From Prasinococcaceae sp. CCMP 1430 (Eukaryota; Prasinodermophyta; Palmophyllophyceae; Prasinococcales; Prasinococcaceae), in NCBI GenBank assembly GCA_013416795.1, contig RQSC01000020.1:1-40546 (forward strand): a DNA stretch of 40,546 bases. Direction: 5' to 3'. The translations under genes and the position numbers were made by a program. The notes under the pieces were generated by a model that saw only the letters and a program-made list of their open reading frames with translations, made no database searches and was not told where the DNA came from. This document shows, piece after piece, positions 17,953 through 27,400 of the stretch; the first letter of the stretch is position 1; every line of letters starts with the position of its first letter.

Positions 17953-20900
17953 ATGTCAGCGACCTTGGCCTCGATCGGCGCGGCGGCCGATGCCCTCGAG
18001 GGTCAGCTGGCGGCGCTGAAGATTCTCGACGGCAACGCAGGGCAGTGGCCCGGCGTCACCGAGGCCGCCGAGGCGCTGCGGGCCGCCGCCGAGGCAGCCG
18101 CCGCCGAGGCGCAGCGCGAAGCGCTCGCCGCGCAGCAAGCGGTCGCAACGGCCGGCCAGGATCACGCGGACGCCGAGGCGAGCCGCGCAGATGCTGGCGA
18201 GGCTCGAGCGCAGGCGCGCGCGGCCGAAGAGCGCGCGGAGGCCGCGCGTGCCGATGCCGCCTCCGCGCGGCAGGAGCGCGACGCCGCGCGAGCGGAGGCG
18301 AGCGACCTCGCCGAGGCCCTCGAAGTCACGCGCCAGCAATTCGCTGATGAGGAGGCTCGCTCGGGCGAGCTCGAGAAACAGCTGGCGTACTCCGAGGGCG
18401 AGCTGGAGGGGCTGCGGCAGGCCGCGGCCGAGGCCGCTGCCGCGGCCAAGGCCGCCGAGGAAGAGTCAGAGCGCTGCCGAGCGGCGGTCGACGCGTCGGC
18501 CGCGGTGGCGAGCAGCGGGCAGGAGCGCGTGGAAGAACTGCTTGAGGAGCGCGCGCGCCTTGATTCTGAGCTCGAGGCCGCCAGGAAGCGCGACCAAGTG
18601 CATGCGGCGCAGGTGGCGGCGCTCAAGAAAAGCCTGGGCGACGCGACCAACGCGTCGGCGTCGAGCACCGCGCGCTGGTCCAAGGATCTGGAAGCCACAC
18701 AAATCAAGCTCGCTGCGGCGCTCGAGCGTGCCACCAAGGCGGAGGAGCGCGCGGAACACTTTGCCTTCGAAGCGGACAAGTCCAACGCCGCCGCGCTGGC
18801 CGCCGCCAACACCACCGAGCGGCTGCGGCGCGAGGACGCCGACAAGGTCAAGCGCTGGGGGGAGACGGTCGCTGGCCTGCGCGAGGCGCAGGGCGGGCAT
18901 AAGGCCGAGATAGCAAAGCTCAAGGTCGAGCTCTCCACCGCGCAGAAAGCCGCCTCGGAGGCGGTGACCGTACGCAAGGAGCGCGACGACCACTCGCTGC
19001 GCATCAAGGCGCTCGCCATCGACCTGCGCTCGTCCAGGGCGGACGAGCAGCGCGTTGCTGCGGATGCGGAGAGCCTGAAGGTCGCGCTCGACCGCGCGCA
19101 GAGCGATTCGTCCGCTGCGGCCAAGCGCTGGAACGAGGAGATCGACGCGCTGCGCGCGTCATGCGCCGACGCCACGAAGCGCGCCTCGCTGGCCGAAGAG
19201 GCGCTGGCATCGCAGCGTTCGGCAGCGAAGAAGGCCAACCTCGAGGCGCACGCGAAGAGCAAGGCGCTCGCGAGCTTGCAGACGGATGTGGCGTCAACCA
19301 CCAAGCGCTGGTCGACCGACGTGAGTCGTCTCAAGCTGCGCTCAAGGCCGCCGAGGCCAAGCGGGACACGGCAACTGCCGAGGCGATGCGGTCGATGGAG
19401 GCAGAAAAGGAGGCGCTCCGAGCGAAGGAGGCGGCCGAGCAGGCGCTGGCGCTTGCCCAGGCGGCGAATGCGCAGGCGACTCGACGGTGGCACGCGGACG
19501 TCCGGCGCGCCAAGGACGACACGGCCAAGAAGACCGCCTCCGTGGCAGGCCTGGAGGCGGAGCTCGCGGCGGCCGCGAAGACCCTCTCGCAGGCAGAGGC
19601 CGACAAGGTGAAATCCCTGCTGCAGGCAGAGACCGGCAAGGAGGCCGCGCTTGGGAAGCTCAAGGCCGACATAGAGATGCTCAAAGGCGCGCTCGCACGC
19701 CAGCACAGCGACCACGCGGTGTCTGTCAAGCGTTGGGGAGACGACGTGGAGCGCCTCAAGCGTGAGCTCGCCAGCGCGCGGGGCGAGGTCACCGACGCAG
19801 AGAAGCGTGTGGCGGCGGCACAGCACGCCATGCGACAGGCTGGCGACTCGCGCGCCGCAAAGGAGAGGGCTCTGGCACAGATTCAGGCTGAGTCGGCGGC
19901 AGCGATCAAGCGCTGGTCAGGGGAGAATGTGGCGCTCAAGAAGAAGCTTGCTGCCGCGGAGACCTCACTCGCAAGGCAGCGTCAGCTCGCTGCAGCAGCG
20001 GACAAAAAGGCGGCAACGGCAACATCAGGTTTCGAAAAGGTGAAGCAGGCGCACGAGGAGGCCACCAGCACCGCCGCCGCGCGCACCGCGAGGTGGGGGA
20101 AGGAGGTCCATTCCGCAAAGGCGCAGGTCGCCGGTTTGCGTGAGCGCCTGTCCTCCGCCGAACGCGAGCGAGACGCGCTGCGCGAGGCTGCCTCTGAGCT
20201 GCGCGCTAGATTGGCCGCGTCGGATCAGGCCAAGGCGTCCGCGCAGGACACGCAGGTGAGCGCGAGCGCCCAGTGGTCGGAGCAGCTCAGCCAAGCCACC
20301 GGGCGGTGCGCGTCGCTCGAGTCGCAGCTGAAGGCGTACACCGCCGAGGCAAAGGAGCGCGACTATGAGCTGCAGGTGGCAAAGGAGGCGCTCGCGGCGC
20401 GCGATCGCGAGCTCGCCAATGAGCGCGCGGTTGCCGAGGGCCTCATGGTCGACATGCGCGCAGAGCAGGCCAAGGTGAGTGCCCTGCAATCCGAGCTCAG
20501 GGAGCAGGCCGCCGAGGCGCGGGTGCACGCCGCTCGCTACGAAAGGGATGCCGCGGTGCAGGCCGCGATGGCTGGCAGCTGGGAGCGAGAGCTCGCCAAG
20601 TCGGAGGCCGAGCGGCGGGCGATGCGAGAGCGCGTCGACCGCGCAGAGGCGGAGATGGCCGAGTTTCGTCGGGTAGCGACCAAGGGCATCGAAGCGGCGG
20701 CAGTGACGCACATGCACGCCGCGAGGGGGCGCACGCCAGGCAGCGCGAAGTGGCCCTCGAAGCCCCAACGAGCAGAGAAAGGCGCGCAGCCGCTCGCTGT
20801 CGCCGACGCCAACGCGATGGCCGGCGTGGGCGGCGCCAAGGGCAGGCTAAGCACAAAGGGGGCGCAGGCCGGCGCAAATGCAGCCTGGGCCGACGACGGC

Positions 20901-21131
20901 GAAGACTGGGGCAACGCCGCGATGGTGTCGTTGGCGAGCACGCGCGACGCCATCTTGCCGCCCATCCAGGAGGCGCGCGCCCGGGACCCTGCAGTCACGG
21001 CGGCGGCACGCAGGCGGCCGGCGCGGCGCGTGTCGTCGGCGCCATCTGAGGCGAGGCGTTTCGGCTACCAGCGCGGCGGCCTCACGCCAAGTCTGCCACC
21101 TGAAGAGCCCTTACAGCCGCGCTGGCAATAA
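17953..21131 (+). CDS. long coiled-coil protein with a 60-residue Arg-Trp period, one apparent frameshift
   Basis: An almost entirely helical protein of about 1,059 residues if one base is restored. The first frame (from ATG at 17953) leads into KRWSTDVSRLK at about 19309-19335. The frame continuing with QAALKAAEAKRDTA runs to TAA at 21131. Ala, Glu, Arg, Lys and Gln dominate in heptad-like order. A motif (A/K)RW followed by a polar helix recurs, with tryptophans often exactly 60 residues apart. The C-terminal 150 residues are non-helical and basic, including GRTPGSAKWPSKPQ and PARRVSSAPSEARRFGY. I do not recognise the family. A cytoskeletal, basal body or flagellar scaffold is possible. No introns are evident, and a 15-base intron at the frame change is too short to be real. 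Confidence 0.75.
18676..20276 (+). repeat. protein-level repeat: Trp codons spaced by 180 bases
   Basis: Trp codons following Arg (Gln in the last) start at 18676, 18856, 19129, 19309, 19488, 19734, 19914, 20094 and 20274. Intervals are 180, 273, 180, 179, 246, 180, 180 and 180 bases. Five of eight are exactly 60 codons. The 179-base interval spans the frame change, so it reads as 60 codons minus one base. The sequence between the tryptophans is not repeated at DNA level, so this is an old, selected period and not a recent duplication. Confidence 0.8.
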
Positions 21132-21241
21132 TACAAACATAATACAGCAAGGCAGCTCGGCGCTGCGCTGCCACTGCCACTGCGAGGAGCGCGGCCGCTT
21201 GGCAGCAGCGCCACGCTCGCCGCGGCGGCGGGGCGCATGCG

Positions 21242-21440
21242 TCATCGCTCAGCGAGCAGCGCGGCGCGTGCTCGTGCCGCGCGTGCGTTCAACTCCGCGA
21301 CGTAGGCACGCAGCACGCCGTCGCTCTCAGCGACCTCCTCAAATCTGCCTCGCCACGCGCCCGCGTTCCCGTGCTCGAGCCACTCCGCCTCCCCGCACCC
21401 CGCGCCAGCGCCCGCGGTGCATCCAGCGGCAGCCGCGGCG
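21242..21440 (-). CDS. possible C-terminal exon of an unrecognised small protein
   Basis: The minus frame ending at TGA 21242 reads EAEWLEHGNAGAWRGRFEEV, ESDGVLRAYVAELNARAARA and ALLAER. It is helical, with a balanced acidic and basic composition unlike the Arg/Pro-rich noise frames around it. The frame stays open to the right, but the part beyond about 21440 becomes low complexity. I cannot identify a start, an acceptor or a family. It could still be chance. Confidence 0.3.
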
Positions 21441-21900
21441 GCCGCCGACGCAGCTGCGCCCGCGGCGGGGTGCGTTGCGGAGTGGAGGTCCGCCTTTTTT
21501 CTCCTCGCGCTGTTTTTAGCGAGCGAGGCGTGGTGAGACACGCACGCGAGTGGGCGGTGGCAGAGAGCGCGCCCTCCGCGCAGGCAATGGTGCTCGTGCT
21601 GGTGGTGCACGCGCCGGTGGCGGGTGCGGGTGGTGGAGGGCCTGTCGAGGCGGCGGGCGCCTTGCGCGCCGCCGCCGAGGCCGCGGACGCCGGGAGCGCC
21701 GCGGGCTGCGAACGTGCGGCGGCAATGGGCCTCCGCGGCGTCGACAGCGGCGACCACCTCTGCCGCCGGGGCGCCCATTGCCGCCGCACGTGCGGGTTGT
21801 GGCGCGGCGCCCGAGCGCCTCTCGCACGTTGCCCTTGCAAACACCCGCGAAAACAACGTCCACGGGTGCGGGACCGGCAGAGGCGCCACAGAGCACGCCG

Positions 21901-21953
21901 CCGCACGCGCGCGCGCGCGTGCGCGCGCGCGCACGCGCGCACGTGCGTGCGGA
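21901..21953. repeat. alternating purine-pyrimidine CG/CA tract
   Basis: About 50 bases of nearly uninterrupted alternation (CGCGCG, GTGCGC, CACGCG units) lie 75 bases before the presenilin start codon. Such tracts favour left-handed DNA under negative supercoiling, and this one sits where a promoter or 5' leader is expected. Confidence 0.6.
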
Positions 21954-22027
21954 GGAGGTTGGGCCGTCATTGGCGGTGGCGGTGGCCGTGGCAGTGGTGC
22001 GGACGCGGCGCGCCGTAGGCGCGCGCC

Positions 22028-23494
22028 ATGGCGGGCACCGTGCGCCCGTCTGTGCTCGACCGCGTGGGCGAGGAGATCCAGAGTGTCGTCGTGCCCGTGT
22101 CGATATGCATGGCGATGACGGTCGCGCTCGTGCGCTACTTGATGCCGCACGGTGCGGCGGGCGCCAGCGGTGTGGCCATTGCCACGGTGTACTACCACGA
22201 GAAGGCCTCGGACTCGGCGGGTACCAAGTTCGAGGGGTCGCTCATCAACAGCCTCATCTTCATTGGAATCATCGGCTCGATGACCTTCGTGCTCTTCCTC
22301 CTCTTCAAGTACCGCTGCACCAAGGTCATATATGGCTATTTCGGCTTCGCGGGCTTCTCCATCTTTGCTGTGCTCGGGGGCAGCGTAGCCCTTGGCGTGC
22401 TCATCAAGGCGGGCGTTGCCATCGACGTCTACACGTTTGCGCTCGTGCTGTACAACTTCTCTGTGGGAGGCGTGCTCTTCACGTTCTACCTGCCGGGACC
22501 ACTGGTTGTCAAGCAGGGCTACCTGGTCTTCGTTGGCACCATAGTGGCCTTTTGGTTCACCAAGATTCCCGAGTGGACGACGTGGATGCTGCTGGCGGCC
22601 ATGTCGCTGTACGACTTGTGCGCGGTGCTGCTACCAGGAGGGCCGCTCAAGGTACTCGTCGAGCTCGCCGAGGAGCGCGACGAGGACATTCCTGCTCTCG
22701 TATATGAGGCGCGCCCGACGTCGTCCACGCGCTCGACCGCCGAACTTCGCCAACAGAGAGAGCACGCAGAGAGACGCAGGCAACAACAGCGGCGGGCGCG
22801 ACAACAGGGCGGGCACACAGGCGGTGCGAGACGAAATGCGAGTGTGGGTGTAGAGGAGGAGGACGGTGTGGGTGCAGAGAATTCTAGGACGGTGCGCCCA
22901 GACGTTTCTGGTGAGGGTGCTCCGGCGGGCGGCGCGGAGGGTGCTTGGACAGCGCCAACGGCCCTCGGTGATGCGGCTGCTGGAGGGAGCGCTTCGCCAC
23001 CGCCGTCGCCACCATCGGAGGCCGAGGACGCGCAGGATGAAGAGACGCGCCTGCTCCCACCAGCCGACGAGGGAGCGGACGCCGACGCCGGCACGCTCAC
23101 GCCCCCCGCGCGAGTTTCTGCCCGGGGGAGAGGACCGTCGCGGCACGGCCGCGAGCAACAGCGGCGGTCGCAGGATTTGCAGGAAGAGGGCGACGACGAC
23201 GACGACGACGACGACATGATGCTGCCGGACGCAATCAAGCTCGGCCTGGGAGACTTCATATTCTATTCTGTCCTGGTCGGCCGCGCCGCCATGTACGACC
23301 TGTCGACGGTCGTCGCGAGCTACCTGGCGATCGTGGCCGGCCTGGGCGCCACCCTGCTGCTTCTGGCCGTGTACCAGAAGGCGCTGCCGGCGCTGCCCAT
23401 CTCCATCGCGCTGGGGATGGCCTTCTACTTCATCACCCGCTTCGTCCTCGAGCCGTTCACGACCAGCATGTCCACCAGCTTGGTGTGGGCGTGA
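22028..23494 (+). CDS. PSEN: presenilin, catalytic aspartyl protease of gamma-secretase
   Basis: An intronless 488-residue membrane protease. The two catalytic aspartates are in the expected motifs: SLYDLCAVLLPGGPLKVLVE (Asp196, transmembrane helix 6) and LGLGDFIFYSVL (Asp409, helix 7). The PALP motif (ALPALPIS) follows about 45 residues later, near the C-terminus. The N-terminal helices (SVVVPVSICMAMTVALVRYL and others) align with the family without gaps. The segment after helix 6, ELAEERDEDIPALVYEAR, matches the animal and plant forms closely. The hydrophilic loop between the catalytic helices is about 165 residues, Arg/Gln- and Glu/Asp-rich, and ends in a run of seven Asp. In animals this loop is where the enzyme cuts itself. 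It would act in endomembranes with nicastrin, APH1 and PEN2, none of which is in the window. Confidence 0.95.
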   Translation: MAGTVRPSVLDRVGEEIQSVVVPVSICMAMTVALVRYLMPHGAAGASGVAIATVYYHEKASDSAGTKFEGSLINSLIFIGIIGSMTFVLFLLFKYRCTKVIYGYFGFAGFSIFAVLGGSVALGVLIKAGVAIDVYTFALVLYNFSVGGVLFTFYLPGPLVVKQGYLVFVGTIVAFWFTKIPEWTTWMLLAAMSLYDLCAVLLPGGPLKVLVELAEERDEDIPALVYEARPTSSTRSTAELRQQREHAERRRQQQRRARQQGGHTGGARRNASVGVEEEDGVGAENSRTVRPDVSGEGAPAGGAEGAWTAPTALGDAAAGGSASPPPSPPSEAEDAQDEETRLLPPADEGADADAGTLTPPARVSARGRGPSRHGREQQRRSQDLQEEGDDDDDDDDMMLPDAIKLGLGDFIFYSVLVGRAAMYDLSTVVASYLAIVAGLGATLLLLAVYQKALPALPISIALGMAFYFITRFVLEPFTTSMSTSLVWA

Positions 23495-23711
23495 AAAACA
23501 AAAAGGCAAAAAATGATTTTTTAATAATGAATTTAGGGCACCTCTAGAGACCGGACACAGGCGCACCACGCCCCTGCCCAGCGCCTCGTGCGCGCCCTGG
23601 GGTACCGCGAGCGGGCCGCGGGGGCTCACCCGCGCGCTCGCGATCCCTCATATTATGCGGTGGATGGTACAAGTACATGCGCAGCGGCCGCCGTCACGAG
23701 CACGCCTCCGG

Positions 23712-24019
23712 TCACTTGGCGCCGCCGGCTGCCCACGGCCTCAGCGCGCCCTCCGGTGCGGGCCCGCGCTGCACGTACGGCTTGAGCGCGAAGCCCTCCA
23801 GGTCTGGCACGACGTAGTCCGGCAGCTTCTTGGGATTGACCCTGAACCCGCCTTTCTTCGTGGTGGAGCCCACCGACTTCACGCCCTTGCCCTTGTAGTA
23901 GCCCTTGGGACCCGTCTTGCCCGTGAGCTGCGTGCGCGTGCGCCGCACAAAGTGGCGCCCGCGCGCGAGCAGCGCCGACGCGGCGCCGCCGAGCAGGCCG
24001 GCGTACTCGCGCGGCGCCC
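23712..24019 (-). CDS. mitochondrial ribosomal protein mL41, start lost at a gap
   Basis: The minus-strand frame ends at TGA 23712 and encodes about 100 residues. Key segments are TGKTGPKGYYKGKGVKS, KKGGFRVNPKKLPDYVVPDL and EGFALKPYVQ. The VVPDLxGFxLKPYV core is the signature of mL41 (MRPL41 in animals), a large-subunit protein of the mitochondrial ribosome. The N-terminal part (LLGGAASALLARGRHFVRR) looks like the end of a presequence. The frame is open up to the N at 24020, where sequence of an unrelated gene begins, so the ATG is missing. The 3' side is convergent with presenilin, with about 220 bases of AT-rich sequence between them. Confidence 0.85.
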
Positions 24020-24020
24020 N

Positions 24021-24165
24021 TATCATGACGAGGCTGAACTTGTCTCGCTTCCACCTCGGGAGCATCGCCTGCGCGGCCTCTGGCGAATCGTCGAGCCCCG
24101 TGAGCGTGCCATCCACTCGCAGCTTGCTCCCGACCTTGGTGATAGCATACGTGTCGTGCGGCGCG
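24021..24165 (-). CDS. partial exon resembling the ANKRD13/GPCR-chaperone domain
   Basis: To the right of the N, the same minus frame reads DTYAITKVGSKLRVDGTLTG, LDDSPE and RWKRDKFSLVMI. The series YxIxKxGxxLRVDxTLxGxD followed by WKR..FSxV matches the domain of ANKRD13-like proteins (PF11904) in plants and animals, which follows ankyrin repeats. It does not belong to mL41, whose body starts on the other side of the gap. No clear acceptor is visible at the right edge; CACCAAG before GTCGGGAGC is one option. The rest of the gene is not in the window. Confidence 0.5.
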
Positions 24166-24436
24166 TGAGCAGCGCAGGGCGGCGTGGCGCCGCGCGCGCG
24201 GGTGCGTGGGTGGGTCGGTGGGGCATGTGCGCGCGCTGCGTTCGGTCGGCGGCGGCGGGAAGCGGCGCAGCGCATCTCAGCGCGGCGTGGCGCGGCGCGG
24301 ACCCGTGCTCCGTCAGGCCTTCCTCCGCGCCTGGAGGCGCCATTGGTGGAGTGAGGGACGCCTGCTGACTCAATCTCGCTCGTGCGTGCCCGCCTGCGCT
24401 CTGCGCGCGCACATGCGCTGCGTCGCGCGCCTGCAG
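24166..24436. other. region upstream of the XRN1 body
   Basis: This region is GC-rich and I see no conserved exon in it. XRN1 proteins begin MGVPKFYRW, and PKFYRW starts at 24438, right after a CTGCAG acceptor. A very small first exon encoding Met-Gly-Val is therefore expected somewhere upstream. I found no ATGGGNGT followed by a donor between 24166 and 24436, so it may lie further away or in sequence missing at the gap. Confidence 0.4.
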
Positions 24437-27400
24437 TCCGAAGTTCTACCGATGGGTGAGCGAGCGGTACCCGCTGCTCAACCAGCCCCTAACTCGACTG
24501 GGCGCTCCCGAGGTCGACAACTTTTACCTCGATATGAACGGCATCGTCCACAACTGCACGCACGGCCCCGACACCGACATCAACAGCCGGCTGACGGAGG
24601 AGCAGATGATGCTGAAGATCTTCGCATACCTTGAGCGCATGTTCGACCTCATTCGTCCCAAGAAGCTCGTGTACATGGCCATCGACGGCTGCGCGCCGCG
24701 CGCCAAGATGAATCAACAGCGCTCGCGTCGCTTTCGCTCGGCTAAGGACGCCGCGGAGGCGGCCGAGGCGCAGCGGCGCAGCGGCGAGGCTGTGCCCGAG
24801 GGCCAGCCTTTCGACAGCAACTGCATCACGCCGGGCACGGACTTCATGGTGAGGCTAAACGCACACCTCAAGTGGTTCATCCGCAAGAAGGTCGGCAGCG
24901 ACCCGCTGTGGCAGTCGCCGCAGATTATCCTGTCAGGCCACGACGTGCCTGGCGAGGGCGAGCACAAAATCATGGAACACATCCGCTGCGCGCGCGCGTC
25001 GCCGCACTGGAAGCCAAACCAGCGCCACTGCCTGTACGGTCTCGACGCGGACCTCATCATGCTCGGCCTCGTCACGCACGAGCCTCACTTCTGCCTGCTG
25101 CGCGAGAAGGTGCGCTTCGGAGGCGGCTTCAGGGGACAGCCCAATAGGGAGATCTTCGATGCGTCGACCGATCCGGGCGACTCCTTCGTGTTGCTACAGG
25201 TTGGCCTGCTCCGCGACTACCTTGACGGCGAGATGCGCAATGGCCTGGCGTTGGATGCGCTGCCCATGGAGTACAACCTCGAGCACGTCATCGACGACTT
25301 CGTGTTCCTGTGCTACCTTGTCGGAAATGACTTCGTGCCATCACTGCCCACGTTCGACATCAATGAGGGCGCGCTCAACAACCTCATCGACCTCTACGTC
25401 GAGATGCTCCCGTCGCTCGGGGGATACCTCGTCGAGGACGGGGACGTGAAGCTCGAGCGGCTCGAGATGATTCTTGCGCAGCTGGGCGCGCAAGAGGAAG
25501 ACATCCTGGCGGCGCGCGCGAGGGATGCCGAGGCGTTCGCCAACAAACAGGACAGGCGCTCGGGGAGGCGCAGGCCGAAAGAGGTGTCCGACATGACAAT
25601 CGACGAGGAGGCGGACACGAGCGCGATGAAGGACTTCTCCGAGATGTCGAAGGTGCTGATGCCCCGCGCGGAAAACGATGGCAGCGGGGGCGACCTGTCA
25701 GGGGCTGAGAGCGACGGGGTCTCAGACTCGGACATGTCGGACGCGTCCATCTCGCGCATTGCGAGCGAGCCCACCATGATGTCTGAGAATTTTCGCCGGA
25801 TCTTTCTGGAGGGCGGCGAGGGCGAGGGAGGCAAAGGTGCTGTTGACATGTACAAGGAGCACTACTACTCGCAAAAGCTGGGGATCGATCCAAACAACCC
25901 GGAGGAGGTCGCACAAGTGGCGCACGACTACCTGGAGGGGCTCATTTGGGTGTTCAAGTACTACTACTGCGGATGCGCGAGTTGGCAGTACTTTTATCCC
26001 CACCACTACGCTCCCCTGGCGTCCGATCTGAAGAATCTCACCGCGCGCAAGATCGAGTACGTCAAGTCGGAGCCGTTCTACCCCTTTCAGCAGCTGCTCA
26101 GCGTGATGCCAGCCGGCAGCGCGCACCTTCTGCCGCGCGCGTATCGCCCACTGATGTGCGAGGAGAGCAGCCCCATTAGAGACTTCTACCCCGAGGACTT
26201 TCCGATCGACTTCGAAGGCAAGCGGAACGACTGGGAGGGCGTGTGCCTCGTCCCCTTCATCGACGCCTCCAGGCTCCTCGAGGCGGAGCGCACAATTGAT
26301 CCCTCGCTGCTGTCAGCTGCCGAGAAGGAGCGAAACGTGCGCTCGCTGCCGCAGCTCTTCCAGTACGACGAGTCTGTCACGAGCGACGTCTGCCCGTCGC
26401 CGTCCACGGACGGCGCGTCCAAGTACATGCCCGCCATCCACGGCAGCAAGTGCGCCGTCTTCACGCTGCCCCCGTACCCCGCCGAACAGCCGCCTTTGCG
26501 CCCGATGCTCGCCAAAGGCACGTCTGTCGGCGTGCGCTCACCGGCGGGCTATCCGACGCTGCGCACGCTGCAGTGCGACATGCGGCGTGAGATGGCCGCG
26601 GTCAATGTGCTCGGGACTGCCAGCAAGAAGGACAGCGTAATCGTGCGCCTTGACCAGGTGGCCGAAAGCCTGAAGGTTGCGACAGCCGAGGCGGTGGCGC
26701 AGGCGACAATGGGTCAGCGCTGCTTCGTTGAGTGGCCGTACCTGCGCGAGGCGCTCGTGGTGGCCGTGAGCGATGCCACGCAGAAGATCACACCCGCGGG
26801 CAAGCAGGTTTTCTCTCACGAGCAGGCCATTCAGTGGAAGAAAGACTGCCAGGGCATCCACCGGGACTTCCGGGTGGGGCGCGGCACCGATGTGGGCGTG
26901 ATCAGTGTGATGCTTCACGTGCGCACCTGCGTTGGGCTCAAGACGCAGCTCGATGGCAGCCAGGTGAAGACGTTCGACGACGCTGAGGGGCTCTTCCCGC
27001 TCCAGGTCACGCTGCGCAAGCACCCAGCCCCTGACATGCGGCGCAGCGAGCGCGCACAGCCGACCGAGGAAGAGGCCAAGCAGGCGCTCCCAACGGGCAC
27101 CAATGTGGTTTTCCTAGGCGAGTCGCACTTCGGTTGCTCGGCCACAGTCACTGACAGCCCGGATGCCACGAGGCAGAGTGCGACCACCCTGACCGTTGCC
27201 ATCCAGCCACCGGCTATCGCGCTGCCGAAGAAGGGCGCTACGCAGCGCCTGGCCAAGTCGATCGAGACCAGGTTTGAACCTGCCCACGTCGCGAGCAAGC
27301 GCGCCAAGTGCAATGGCATGGAGTTTGGGCGCGTGACTTCGACCATCTTCGTCCAGCTTGCGGAGGATCCAGACGAGAGCGGCAATTCCTTTGGTGGCAA

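Larger units (their letters stand above)
21132..22027. other. intergenic region between the coiled-coil gene and presenilin
   Basis: The first hundred bases after the stop are probably 3' untranslated sequence. A weak minus-strand coding candidate occupies 21242-21440. The part from 21900 to 22027 is the CG/CA alternating tract and a short G-rich leader before the presenilin ATG. Confidence 0.4.

Noticed and set aside
19323-19337. A 15-base GT-AG intron that would explain the frame change in the coiled-coil gene
   Set aside because: It is far shorter than any spliceosomal intron here (88 bases or more). The 180-base period shows that one base is missing, which fits a deletion better.
17953-21131. 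Calling the coiled-coil protein a myosin or kinesin tail
   Set aside because: There is no motor domain and no family motif. General coiled coils give misleading similarity to such tails.
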